Source: Beroe forskalii (lineage: Eukaryota > Ctenophora > Nuda > Beroida > Beroidae). From it: a stretch of 64,000 nt of DNA. Location of the stretch: positions 62,001-126,000 of the forward strand of contig WFMF01000159.1 in NCBI GenBank assembly GCA_011033025.1. The letters are read 5' to 3'. How positions within the stretch are numbered: position 1 is the first letter of the stretch; each line of letters begins with the position of its first letter. The notes under the pieces are model-generated. The model ran no database searches, was not told the origin of the DNA, and was given only the letters and a program-made list of their open reading frames with translations. This document shows, piece after piece, positions 33,417 through 45,400 of the stretch. The translations under genes were made by a program, and so were the position numbers.

Positions 33417-36400
33417 GTATGTTACCAAATTTATGTTACCTAACATGATTGATAATTATATCTTCCATTGATTTTAACATACTTTGAACTGCAAACTGTA
33501 CAGTAGTTCCAAAAATGGTAATTCACACTTATGATACAAAATTAAACTGCTCTTTAATAAGGGCATATTTGAATGTTTTTGATTTTGCAAGTTTGTATAA
33601 TGCATATTTTACCGAACTTCATTGAACTCTGGAAAGTTCTAATGAACTTATGTCTTATAGTTTACCAGTGGGTCAGTAAGGTTCAGCTGGGGGTAACTGT
33701 CAGTAGGGTGTCATTGGTATGTTGGTATACTTTCTTGCGACCATTTACACAAGTTCAAGGAATAGAGTTTTTTGGTTCGATATTCACTGGCCACCTGCCC
33801 TGCTGGTCGGATTAGTACCCCTTACATACCTGGTTGTCAGATGGTGACATCTTGTAGCTTTGTAGATGCCAATTGAAGTGAGGGTGCCTCTCCTTGGTCC
33901 CAGTGGCTAGTGGCTGCTAGGACCTTATCCTACAACCATTGAGTGTTGTGAAGTGACTGTAATGATGTGCTGATTCAGATAGGTTGGTGATAGATGTGGT
34001 GGTTATGTGAGTTTGATATACGGCTGCTCGGGGCCTGCACAGTGCCTAAAAGATTTTAGCACATTCAGTTTTCTGCAATTTGGTTAAAAACACCAGTATT
34101 GGCAGAAAGATGTCTCGTGCATGTGGTTGTATTGTGGCGGGAGTTGAGGATTTAAGTGGGTAATAGTTAGTATTCGTGCGGCCTGATTTGTTGAGAAAAT
34201 GTATTAGTTTTGCTGGTCCAAATTAGGGGATTATTTTATTAAGGCTTATGTAAGGGATGTCAAAAATCAGTTGCCTTATTTAGGCATAGTCATGGCAGTC
34301 TCCATTGAAATGAAAGGATGTTTCCTTGATACCTGGGCAATGTGAACAGTAGGCCTAGGACAGGATGTATTGGAATCTCTTTTAATTCTGCTGTTGTTTA
34401 GCCAGTTTTGGTTAGAAAACACCCAAATAGAGCTGACAATCAACTTATGTCATGTAACATGTTTTTTATATATTTTTTTATATCATTGATTATTTCAGGT
34501 ATGCAGCTCACAAATTCCTACTGTCTTGTGTCAGCCCAGTGTTCAAGCAAATGTTAGATGATGCAAATAATTGGGAGGAGAGCAAAGAATCAACCATTGT
34601 ATTAACAGTAAGTTCATCATTCCTCCTCAATTCTACATTTCACCATTTCAAATAATGTATTGAAAGTAACTTCAAAATTCCTCCTCAAATCTTCATTTCA
34701 ACCATTAAACCATTGCATTGACATTAAGTTGATCGTTCCTTGTAAATCTTCAACCATTGTATTGGCAGTAATAAGTTACTCTTCAAATGTAAAAGTTTAT
34801 ACAAGTTACTGTACTTCTGAAAGTGTACACGTTAGTACAGTTGGATCCAAGGTGGCTTGTGTCAAGGTGCTTCTCCAATTCTGTGTTGCCTAACACTGAC
34901 AGAAATAATCAAATTTACACACATTTCACACTCAAGTCCTGAAAGAGAGCTTCAACGAAATTTAGTCAAAATATTTCCCCCAGAAAAGCCGGCGACCTTT
35001 TTTGGAAAACCCTTTTCAGGTCGATTCTTTCGGCCACCATTGTGTTTGACATTTTGCCACAGAGATCATCTCTCCAGCTCAAACGATGCAAAAACTATGG
35101 CACTTTAAAGTTTCAGGTCACGTGACCCCGCGTGATTAGGTTCCGAAACCGATTTGTTTCTGTGGGAAGGTATCCTGACACATGCCACCGCGACATTATT
35201 CGACAAAATTCTGCAATCTCCATCTATTGAATCTCGACCAAATCTCGACCGAATCTCGACTTATTCTCGACTGAATTTGAGTCGCGGTGGCTTGTGTCAG
35301 GAGACCTAATATGGGAGGGAGTTACTCTTCAAATGTAAAAGTTTATACGTATCCTCTGAAAGTTTGCACGACAGTAGAGTTGGATCCAACTAAGAATAGG
35401 ACTTTTTCTCGACTGAATTTGAGTCGAGGTGGCTTGTCTCAGGATACCTTAAGCTCATCATTCCTCCTCAAATCTTCATTTCAACCACTTCAATCATTGT
35501 ATAAAGGGGGGTGTCACTTTCCCAATTGTCCCAAACTCAAGAAAACGTGGATTGGGACAAGGACCAATGGGACATTTGGGACAATTGAGACGTATAGGAC
35601 AGAGAAAGTGGATCAAATGGGACTCAAAAAAGTGAATGGAACATTTGGGACAAATGAGACAATTGGGACAATTGGGACAGAGAAAATGTAACAAATGGGA
35701 CTCAAAAAGTGATTGCAGACTGGAAAAAATGGGACATTCAGGACAAAAGTGACAGAGACAACTGGGGCTCAAATGATTTTGTTTTTGAGCAGTAATTTAT
35801 TGTTTTTCGTCCCACATCCTGTTACATAGGGGGGGGGGGGGGGGGGAGGGAGGGAGGGATCCACAGGCCAACCGTCTTAAAAATTTGCTGTTTCGGCCAA
35901 TTGGCCGTTTGGTCGTTTTTTTTATTTTTATCTCTGCTTTCGGCCGGTAGCATTACATTAGAAAGTTGTGAGAGAAAAAGTTGTCACTAGAATAATTATG
36001 TATAAATAATAAATAGTACAATACAGTCAGATTACAGAAATAATGTAATGTCAGACCGAAAATCTTCTACTGAAAAATCCCCGAAATGATTCAAAAGATA
36101 AAAATGATTAAGATGTATGCAAAACAAGAGGTCCTAAATGTAGAAGCCAAGAAAAACTGAAATGGAAAAGGTAAAAAGGATGGAAACCCAAATTAAATTA
36201 GGTTATGGAACTGAGATACATGAAGACTCTAATAAAACTTAAGAATAAAGTTCCTTAGCCCTAACCAATACAGAAAAGCGTGTAAAATTTAAAAAAACAC
36301 AGACAGGAATTTCACAAGAAAGATGTAAGTTCACTTGCTAATAATTTATGTATTAGTTTTTGACTTATGGATGTTGATTTGAGGAGGATCTTCCGGAAAC

Positions 36401-39400
36401 CGGATCTTCATCAGTCCATGCACATATCGGGAGAAAGGCACCATGAGGTCTTTGTCAAAGAGTTCCTTCAGACGCAGTGGCTCCCACGACAGAAGTGCTG
36501 ACTTGACATGTTCCTGTAGTGCAAGCCGTGGGATGTTGTAGAGAGGGCAGGTGACAAGAAAATGCTGCTCGTCTTCAATGATTGGATCGAAGAATGGGAG
36601 GTTGGCAAGCCCTTCTGCATCGTGGTCGGAGCAAGTTTTGCAGGCCTTTCTCCAGGCCTTTGGCTGGGTGTCTGTGCCTTGGGAGGAATACCTTCCGGTT
36701 TCGCCACATAGCCGGTGGTTGTATGTATATGTAAAATTGGTGTAAAATTTCAAAAAATCCAACCCCAAAAAACCAAGCCCTACCCTAATTTTTGGATCTT
36801 GGGCTTCTTTTTTTTGTTTTCTTTGGCTACAATCCCCCAACTCAAAAAGGGTGAGGCATCCGCCTGTGTCGCCTTCCCTCTGGCTATGCACCTGGTATGG
36901 GGTCAGGAGGGGGTCAGGAGGGGGTCATTGGTATACTTTCATACAACCCTATAAGTCAACAAAGAACACACTTGTATGTGAAACATTACAGCAGTTTTGT
37001 TTCGTTTCTTAATCGCTCCACAACATCTTTTATTTCAGATCCCTCTGTTCTATAATTGAAATCTTTAACCGTATGGTCATGTGACAGTTGCAGATCCGAG
37101 ACAACATTCGAATAATCATTGTACCTCGTGTAAAGGAAGGCGCAGGACAAGTCCTTCGTTTTTCCGTACTCTGACAATTCCCAGTCTACAATATTGCATC
37201 CCCGTGAATCAGTGTACTTCTTACAGGAAGGTATTTTTCCCGCCTCCTTGTTAAAGCATCTGTTCTCAAAACCCTCACGCATCTCCTTAAATTCGCTCAC
37301 TGAATTCCTGATTGAGTCGTAGCCGAGGTGATCTATATGTGAGTCCAACTTTGCGTTAAAGTAGTTAAAGATTTGGTACTCTATGTTCAAAAGGTCAATG
37401 ATTCGTTTCTCTGTTGCCGCTGAATAGCGGGGGTTTTCTGGAGAAGACTTCTTTCTTAAGTATAGAATGTCTCTCATTTCCCAACCCATTATTTCCTTCA
37501 GCACAACAAGAGACTCATCCATTCTTTCGGTGATCATAACAAGGTCGTATTCTTTGTCTAGCATCTGTATGAAAAGATCGACTCTCTCTTGAAGTGTTGT
37601 ATGATTTCCTATCGAATTAGTGAAATGTGACCAACTAAAGTATTCTAAGAGAAAGTTCAACTTTAAGCAGGACTCATGCAATGGCTCAACACTCAGTGCA
37701 GAAAAGTTGCAAGTCGGTACAAATTGATCAAGGTATAAATTAGACACCTCTTCGAATGTCAGCTCATCACCGTTTTCGTGCTTACTTCTTTCCCTCTTTT
37801 CATACCCGTTGTAAACAAACTCTGACCTAAAAAGCCCTACCGGGGATCTCACTACAGTCGTGTAAAGTGACCGGTCCTTCGGAAAGACTCTGTGTTCGAA
37901 GTCAGGGTTGAAGAACGAGTGCTGGGCCTGTATATTGTACTCCTGGCCTGGCCGTGGAGGGATTAATGATTTGATATCTTTAACTTCAGGTCTTCTCAGA
38001 TGATTAACGTACGGATACAGCAAGAAGTTGAGGTTGTTCCGGATACCGTAAAGATAAAGTATTGACCCAATGGTGGAACCGCCAGTTTTGGCTGTCTTCG
38101 TAAACATTATGTTCCGTTTCTTAATAGCTGTCACATCATGATGTCTTGATTCCTTGCCTCGTTGATCATTATTATTTGTATTGGGAATTTCTACTCCATC
38201 AAAATTGGTAAGATGAGGGCGTGGGTTGTCAAGAATTGAGTGCAGATCAAAGGCTTTATATTCATGGAGGATCAAAACGGTTAAAACTAAAAACACGAGT
38301 AAGACTACAAGACTCCTTTTCTTTCTGATAAGGATATCATTCTGCAGACTTGATAAGTTCATCTGAAAGATTGTGTTGGTATATGATACATATATGATTT
38401 ATACATTTGGACAGGGCAAAAGAGCGTGGGAAATAGAAGAAATTAAGTTATATAAACAGTAAACAGTAAAATCTCTCTGAAAAGTCTCTCTCTGGTGCGG
38501 CTGTTTGCTGTTTTCAGTTTCACACAGTGACCGCACAAATTTGAATTTATAACGAGTCAAGAAACCATAATGACTCTTATTTTTCGAACCAGGCATGGAT
38601 CCAGCACAGAATTTTTGGGGACGTGCAAATTTATCAAAGCTCACTCGGCGCCACTTCGGGGCACCTCGTTTGCACAGATGAAGTTTTTGAGTATTTAAGC
38701 ACTACTCAACAGCACTATTGGACAATTGTTGCTATCGAAAAAAATCTCACAAAATATTATAAGATCAAGAGTCAAAAGAGAAACAGGGGTCTGGGGGCGA
38801 CAACCCCAGAAGCCAGAGGTCTGGAGTACAATGAAAACACAATAGTGTTTTGCCATTGTATTCAACTTAACAGCTCTATCGTTACTGTCATAAAACAAAC
38901 TTTTTAGTTGGAAAACGCCCGCTGGGCGCTGGCATGTGCCTCAATTTAAGAAATGTTAAATACATATAGGCGTTACAAACACATCAAATTCGAGTTTGCT
39001 GCCGGGAAAATTGCGAACAATATGCAGGCGTTGCACACCCCTTCACAAAAGTTGAAATCCATTTCCCATAGGGAGGATAAGGCCCAGGGCGAGGATAAAA
39101 ATTTTTCTTCCTGAAAAATTTTTCAAAGATTTGAAAAAAACAAATAAATTTGGTGATAAGTGGTGGAACAATTGTGAAATTGTCATCTCTTTTTGAGATG
39201 TGTTTGTGACTTGAAACCAAAAAATCAAATTAGGAAAACTAAGAGCAGAATTGAGGATAGCTAAAAGGGAATGTTTTTGATAAAGCCGAAGGTTATCATT
39301 GCTTTGATGTTGACTATTATTTTGATATTCAATGAGAACGAGGATTAATAAGCAGCATGCGTATGATTAATCTATCAACAAAAGTCTAAAGGGCAAAGAC

Positions 39401-42400
39401 AATCTATATCAAAGCCAAAGAAATTTTAAACTCTATCTCCTGATCACTTGTTAGAATTTTCTAATGACCTAAACTAACGATATAGTTCCCTTAAACCCTG
39501 ATATCAGAACCCTATAATTATTTGAATCTTTAGTTAATACTAAAGTTTCCCCTACTACCCTGAAATCAGAATCCCACTATTAGAACTTTAGAACATTCTA
39601 ATCTTATATTTTTCCATATTACCCTGAAACCAGATTTTTTCTTCTTGTATATATATTCAGTAATTAGGTGTGTAGAATATAATGCGAAATAAACTTTTGT
39701 TTTATTCTGAACTTTTGTTTTATTCTGATCATTTCTCATCTAAATTGGATAAATTGATTATCTTATGTCTTGGACAATGGACAAGCGAAGATTGAGTGCA
39801 AATTTTAATTGTGATACTGTGAAAAATTGGACTGAAATGAGGGCAAATATCATACTGAGACGGCAATTCCAGTTTCGATTTGCTCCAAACGTCTGACTTC
39901 TGGGAGCTAACGCTCCCACATCCCAGGCCCCGCCTAAAATAAGTTTTATTTTCGTTTCTGTAAATATTTCTCATAATACCAAAGAACTGATATGCTAATA
40001 TATCAAAATTAGACATGAATATGACTGAATCAGGGCGTAGCCAGATTTCTGAAAAGGGACGGCGAGTTACATTCAAAACCTCCCAAAACCAGTTAAATGT
40101 TTTATTTTGTTGGCTCAAAGCTCTGATTTTATAAATAAATAAACAAAATTTTCATATCACCTGTCCAAAAAGGGGGAGGCAGCCGCCTGTGTCGCATCCC
40201 CCTGGACTGAATGACGGTAAAAGTCTTACTGAGATGGCAATTTGTTCCAAATGTTTGCCTTCTGGGGGCTGCCGCTCCCAGACCCCCAACATTGCCCTTT
40301 TTTATAGATACTTTTTTTTGTAAAGGTGTAATGTAATCAAATATCTTATAAGGTAGACTTAAAATTAGACTGAAATGAGGGAAACATCCTATTGACTTAT
40401 TGAGACAGCAATTCAACGTCTGGCTTCTGGGGGCTGCCGCCCCCAAACCCCTGCCTTTGAAGTTTGATCTTTTTGCTAGAAATTTATTGGTCAAATATTC
40501 AAATAATCAGATATTCAGATATTCAAATAATCAGATATTCAAATAATCAGATACCTTGTTGAGCAAGTTTTACCTCAAAAATTGAAATACCAGAGATAAA
40601 AAACCGAAGATAAACTTTCAATTTAGGGAAGATAAGGGTGGTGATTTTCAAGTTATATGAACCTATGACGTTACAAACACATCAAATTCAAGTTGGCTGC
40701 CGGGAAAATTGCGAACAGTAAACAACAGTAATAAAATAACATAATACAGGCGTTACAAACGCATAAAATTCGAGAAAATTGCGGGAAAATTGCGGGAAAA
40801 TTGCGAACAGTAAAATACTGCAATCGATTTTCTAATTCAAGGATTTACACAAGAGGTGGAAGAGACTGAACTGTGAATCATCAGCGGTTACCCTACAGTT
40901 GTAAGGTTTCCCTGCCATCTGCGATGTAGATGTCCCATCAGCAGGTGACAAAGGGAAACGGAGGGGTTTCGGCCCACGTATGTTCATAAAGTAAAGCTCT
41001 CGTTATTCCGCCTCTCTTGATTTCACCACTTTGGTTCCGGGTTCTTTGGCATCTAAGTGAGACACTATTGAGACTATATTGAGATTATACTATTGAGACT
41101 ATGCCAATCAAGGCACGTGTACATTGTACATGAACACATGCCTTGATTGGATTTTGAACCAAAAAAACGTGCCTTGATTGGCATCTCTACTCCAGTAGCC
41201 CAGACTATGTCTCTCGGTGATTGTGACATTATTTTATTTATTACTAGCAGGCCCGTTGGGCCTGCAAGCACACAGCTCACTCGGCGCTGCTACGCAGCAC
41301 CTCGTTCGCAAATTTTAGACATGACCATTCAAATTGATTGTACACGTTTTTATACTTTGTCACTGTCAATTGCCAGGTTTCACAACACTTTAATGAGACA
41401 CACGAGCTGATTGTAAAATAGCAAAGTACTTTCAGAACATCATCAGTGCTACAATCATATTTGAGGCCCCCATTGCCTCAGTTAGTTAATTTAATATGTG
41501 TTGTGTTGTAAGTTTTTTAACCTTAAATTGCTCTTAACGGTTACTATTGTTATCACCGACTAAGTGCTGATAATCGGCCGACCTTTGCCACAATTTTATG
41601 AAAACTATCCATCTGGAATATCCTCCGTTATTCAAGTAATGTCAATTCTCCATTGCGAAATCTCGAATTTGAAGTTAAGAAAACGTCAAATTTTCAAAAA
41701 CTACAGCACAGCATTTAACAGTAGTACCGTAATAGAAAGCGCTGTCAAAGAACTGATTATAATCTGCACGTGCACAAAATTTAGTTTCCATAGCAACGGC
41801 ACCAATATGCACCATTTAGTCTTAATTTATCTTGATATTTACTTTGCAAGCTCAAAAAAATTTACAGCGACTGGGAAAAAACGCGAAACTTCACTTTATA
41901 TATAAGATTGTACTAATCTCTAATATAATTTCGCAACCTCAGTAATATTATTATGTACGTCGTAACGTCTTTTGTCCTTTTGTAGACACATATTGGGGCG
42001 CCCACGTGCAGTATGGATATATGCGCGCGCGTTGCTATGGTTACATATTGCGCGCGCGTTCATTTCTGTTTAATGCTGTCTTGAATACGTTGATTCGTGA
42101 TAACTTCTGATGTGATTGGAATTTTTTGATGCGTTAAAAAGCATTTAGTTGATTAAAATTGTGGAGATGGAAATTTGCGAACGAGGTGCTGCGTAGCAGC
42201 GCCGAATGAGCTGCGCATTTGCAGGCCCAACGGGCCTGCTAGTCTTTAATTATAATTTGGTAAGTGTGTATGGATTTTGTGTCGGCGTGTGTGTGGATTA
42301 TTGTGTCGGCATCATAGATTAGAATGGGAAAACCGTGTGTATGGACACTGTGTCGGCGTGTGTGTGGATTTTGTGTCGGCGTGTGTATGGATTTTGTGTC

Positions 42401-45400
42401 GGCATCATAGATTAGAATGGGAAAATGTGTGTATGGGCACTGTGTCGATGTGTGTATGGGTTTGTGTCGGCATGCACGTGCAGATAGTGGGAAATGCTTG
42501 CGTTGCTATGGTAACATGTATAGTGTGTGAATTTCATTTCTTGCGTTGTTGGTTTTGGTATGTAACTCCCCTGAATAACTTTGGTTCTGATTCGAATTTA
42601 TCATTCATTTAAACTGCTTCAGTCTGAAATTTGCGTGTGTGATGCTGTGTAGCACCGCCGAACGGGCCAGCTAGTTACTTAATAATATTCTCATTCAAAT
42701 CCCTCATGGGTACACCACCGCGGGTCTTATTAAACAAAAAAAGGTGGAACGACCCGAAACCACCCGAAACCACACAACCCGAAACGACCCCCGGAACCAC
42801 CCAATATAGCTCCAAAACCACCCAACACGCCCAAAATTGTCTTCAGAGTGGATAGTTTCAGGTGGGTTGGTTGGTTTCGAGTGGGTTGGGTGGTTTAGGG
42901 TCGGTGGGTTGGGTGGTTTAGGGTGGGTTGGGTGGTTTCGGGTAGGTTGGGTGATTTCGGGTAGGTTGGGTGGTTTCGGGTGGGTTTGGTGGTTTCAGTG
43001 GGGTGGGTGGTTTCGGTTGGGATGGGCGGTTTAGGGTGGGTTGGGTGGTTTAGGGTCGGTGGGTTCGGTGGTTTAGGGTGGGTTGGGTGGTTTCGGGTAG
43101 GTTGGGTGATTTCGGGTAGGTTGGGTGGTTTCGGGTGGGTTTGGTGGTTTCAGTGGGGTGGGTCCGGACTTTTTCACAAAATATTATAGTTAAAACAATG
43201 TTTTTGGGTCGTTTCGGGTGGTTTCAGGTCATTTCGGGTCGTTTCGGGTGGTTTCGGAGCTATAAGTATATTGGGTGGATTCGGGGGTTGTTTCGGGTGG
43301 GTTGGGTGGTTTCGAGTCATTCCACCTTTTAGTTTGAACGGTTAATGATAATAAATCCCCATACCACAGGAGTTACCGGAGTGCGTGGAAACGTTTGGGC
43401 TCTTCCTGCAGTTCATCTACAGTCGGCGGGTCCTTCTCAACCACACTACAGTTAAACCCCTCTTTCTCTTGGCAGACAAGTAATTTAGTTGGCAATGACA
43501 CAACAAGTTATATTCTGGAATCGGTAAATTGAGCGATCCGTCGAGGCCAGTATCGCACCAGTATCACGCCAGTATCACGCCAGTACCGCGCCAGTACCAC
43601 GCCATACCACGCCAGTATCACGCCAGTATCGCGATACTGGGCACTGGCGCGATACTGGCGTGATACTGGCGTGCTACTGGCGCGGTACTGGCATGATACT
43701 GGCGCGATACTGGCCTCGACGGATCGCTCAATTTACCCCGGAATCTGATATCTTCGAAATTATAATTATCTTTTGGTTGTATAAATTAGTGTTGTAAATT
43801 ACCTAAAATGATAACTTAGTGTATTTTCTTGAATATATTTTGACCGTGGTTTATTTGGGAAGGTGGATAAGAGATCAGTGTTAAAATGCTGCTGGTGTAG
43901 TTTGATCACTGCTGGATTATTGTAGTGTTATGTTTAATAAGGTATGCGATTACGAGTCTACAAGAGCTGTGTAGTGACTACTTTAGGAGACACCTCTCAG
44001 CTAACACAGTACTCGACGTCATGAGCTTCGCACACAAGTTTCATAACCAAGAACTATCTGATAGGTGGGTAGCTACCTGGAAATTGACGGGTTTATTTCA
44101 TTCGATGCATTCACGGTACCAAATTATCTGAAAAGGTTCAATTTTTTCAGTATACGTCTTAAAAGTGCTTTATTGTAAATTTGGAAAACAATGAACTTAC
44201 ATCCAATTGTGACATTGTATCTTATATTGTTTTTGTACACAATACAATACGCCACTTTTAATTATTATGGTATTATAGCGGTATGAGTTGTAAAAGATTC
44301 GGGACTGGCTTGGTTGATTGGACGTGATTCCTGCCTGTCATTCATGACGTCCAGGGTTCGAGTCTCTCGAAAACCTTACTCACAAAAGCAGTAAAAGTGC
44401 CAAGCTAACCTTGGTTGCCCCCTTTTCCAATTCTATAATACTACTGATATTCAAGACTACTGATATAATACTACTGATATTCAAGACTCTAACTTAATCA
44501 TTCAGTCACACAAATATGTGGTACAGTATGGTTTTAGGAAAATTACCATAAAAGACAATATATGAGAAAGTTTTCGGTTTCCACTTCCCTAATTTACATT
44601 GAAAAGAGGTGGTGTATTGTCGTGGATATGTGACGTCATCACTCCCCACTTTACTCCCTGACAATGACGTCATCAACTCTAGGTGTCTGAAGTATGTGGC
44701 AGAGAACGCAGAGGAGGTGATGTACACGCCCAGCTGGGCAGATCTAGATCAGAACATCCTCATTCTCATTGTGCAGAGAGACGACCTGCAGATATGTGGG
44801 ATAAGGATAACCCTAACCCTTACCGTCACGTGGTTCCCGATTATTTACGATATGATCTAAAATTACTTGAAAACGCCTCCCCTTTCTAAAATTCTGTCCA
44901 ATTTGTTAATTTGTCGAGTGTTTGGGGTAACAAAACAACCAATAACTCCGGAAAACATTCCTTTATGTTTATTTCCTTCCTTTCAACTTTAACCTTTTCT
45001 ACCCGTTCTGATTTACCTTTTTCCAGATATGGAACGAGATGGAGCTGTTCAGTGCAGTGTTACGGTGGGTTATTGCCGATCCTAAAAGGGAGATCCTGGT
45101 TCCTCAGATATTTCACTTGTTACGGTTCCCGCTGATCTGCTACGAACTACTGACCCACTTGGTGGAGCCTAACGTTATATTCCAGAGATGTCCAGAAATA
45201 CAGGTTCCTATGGCGCAGGATACATCCGGTTAACCGTTTAGCCGGGCGTTTTTAGTCAACCGAAACCGTAACCGGATTTATTGGAAAATGGTTACTGGGC
45301 GTTTGCTACTACAGCTGGGTTTTTATATTAGATTGTTTAAAGTTAATAGATAGTTTTATGTGATGTTCTCACCAGTTTTTGTGAATTCTGTTCACATTGT

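Noticed and set aside
35505..35772. Open frames rich in NGTFGTNGT or WDNWDKWD (also at 61830-62057 and 63555-63890)
   Set aside because: They are translations of GGGACAATTGGGACA repeats and occur in several frames on both strands.
42837..43332. Open frames rich in GWVGWFRVG
   Set aside because: Products of the GGTTTCGGGTGGGTTGGGT repeat.
44301..44369. Functional tRNA gene
   Set aside because: Promoter boxes are present but the cloverleaf, especially the acceptor stem, does not form; better read as a SINE head.
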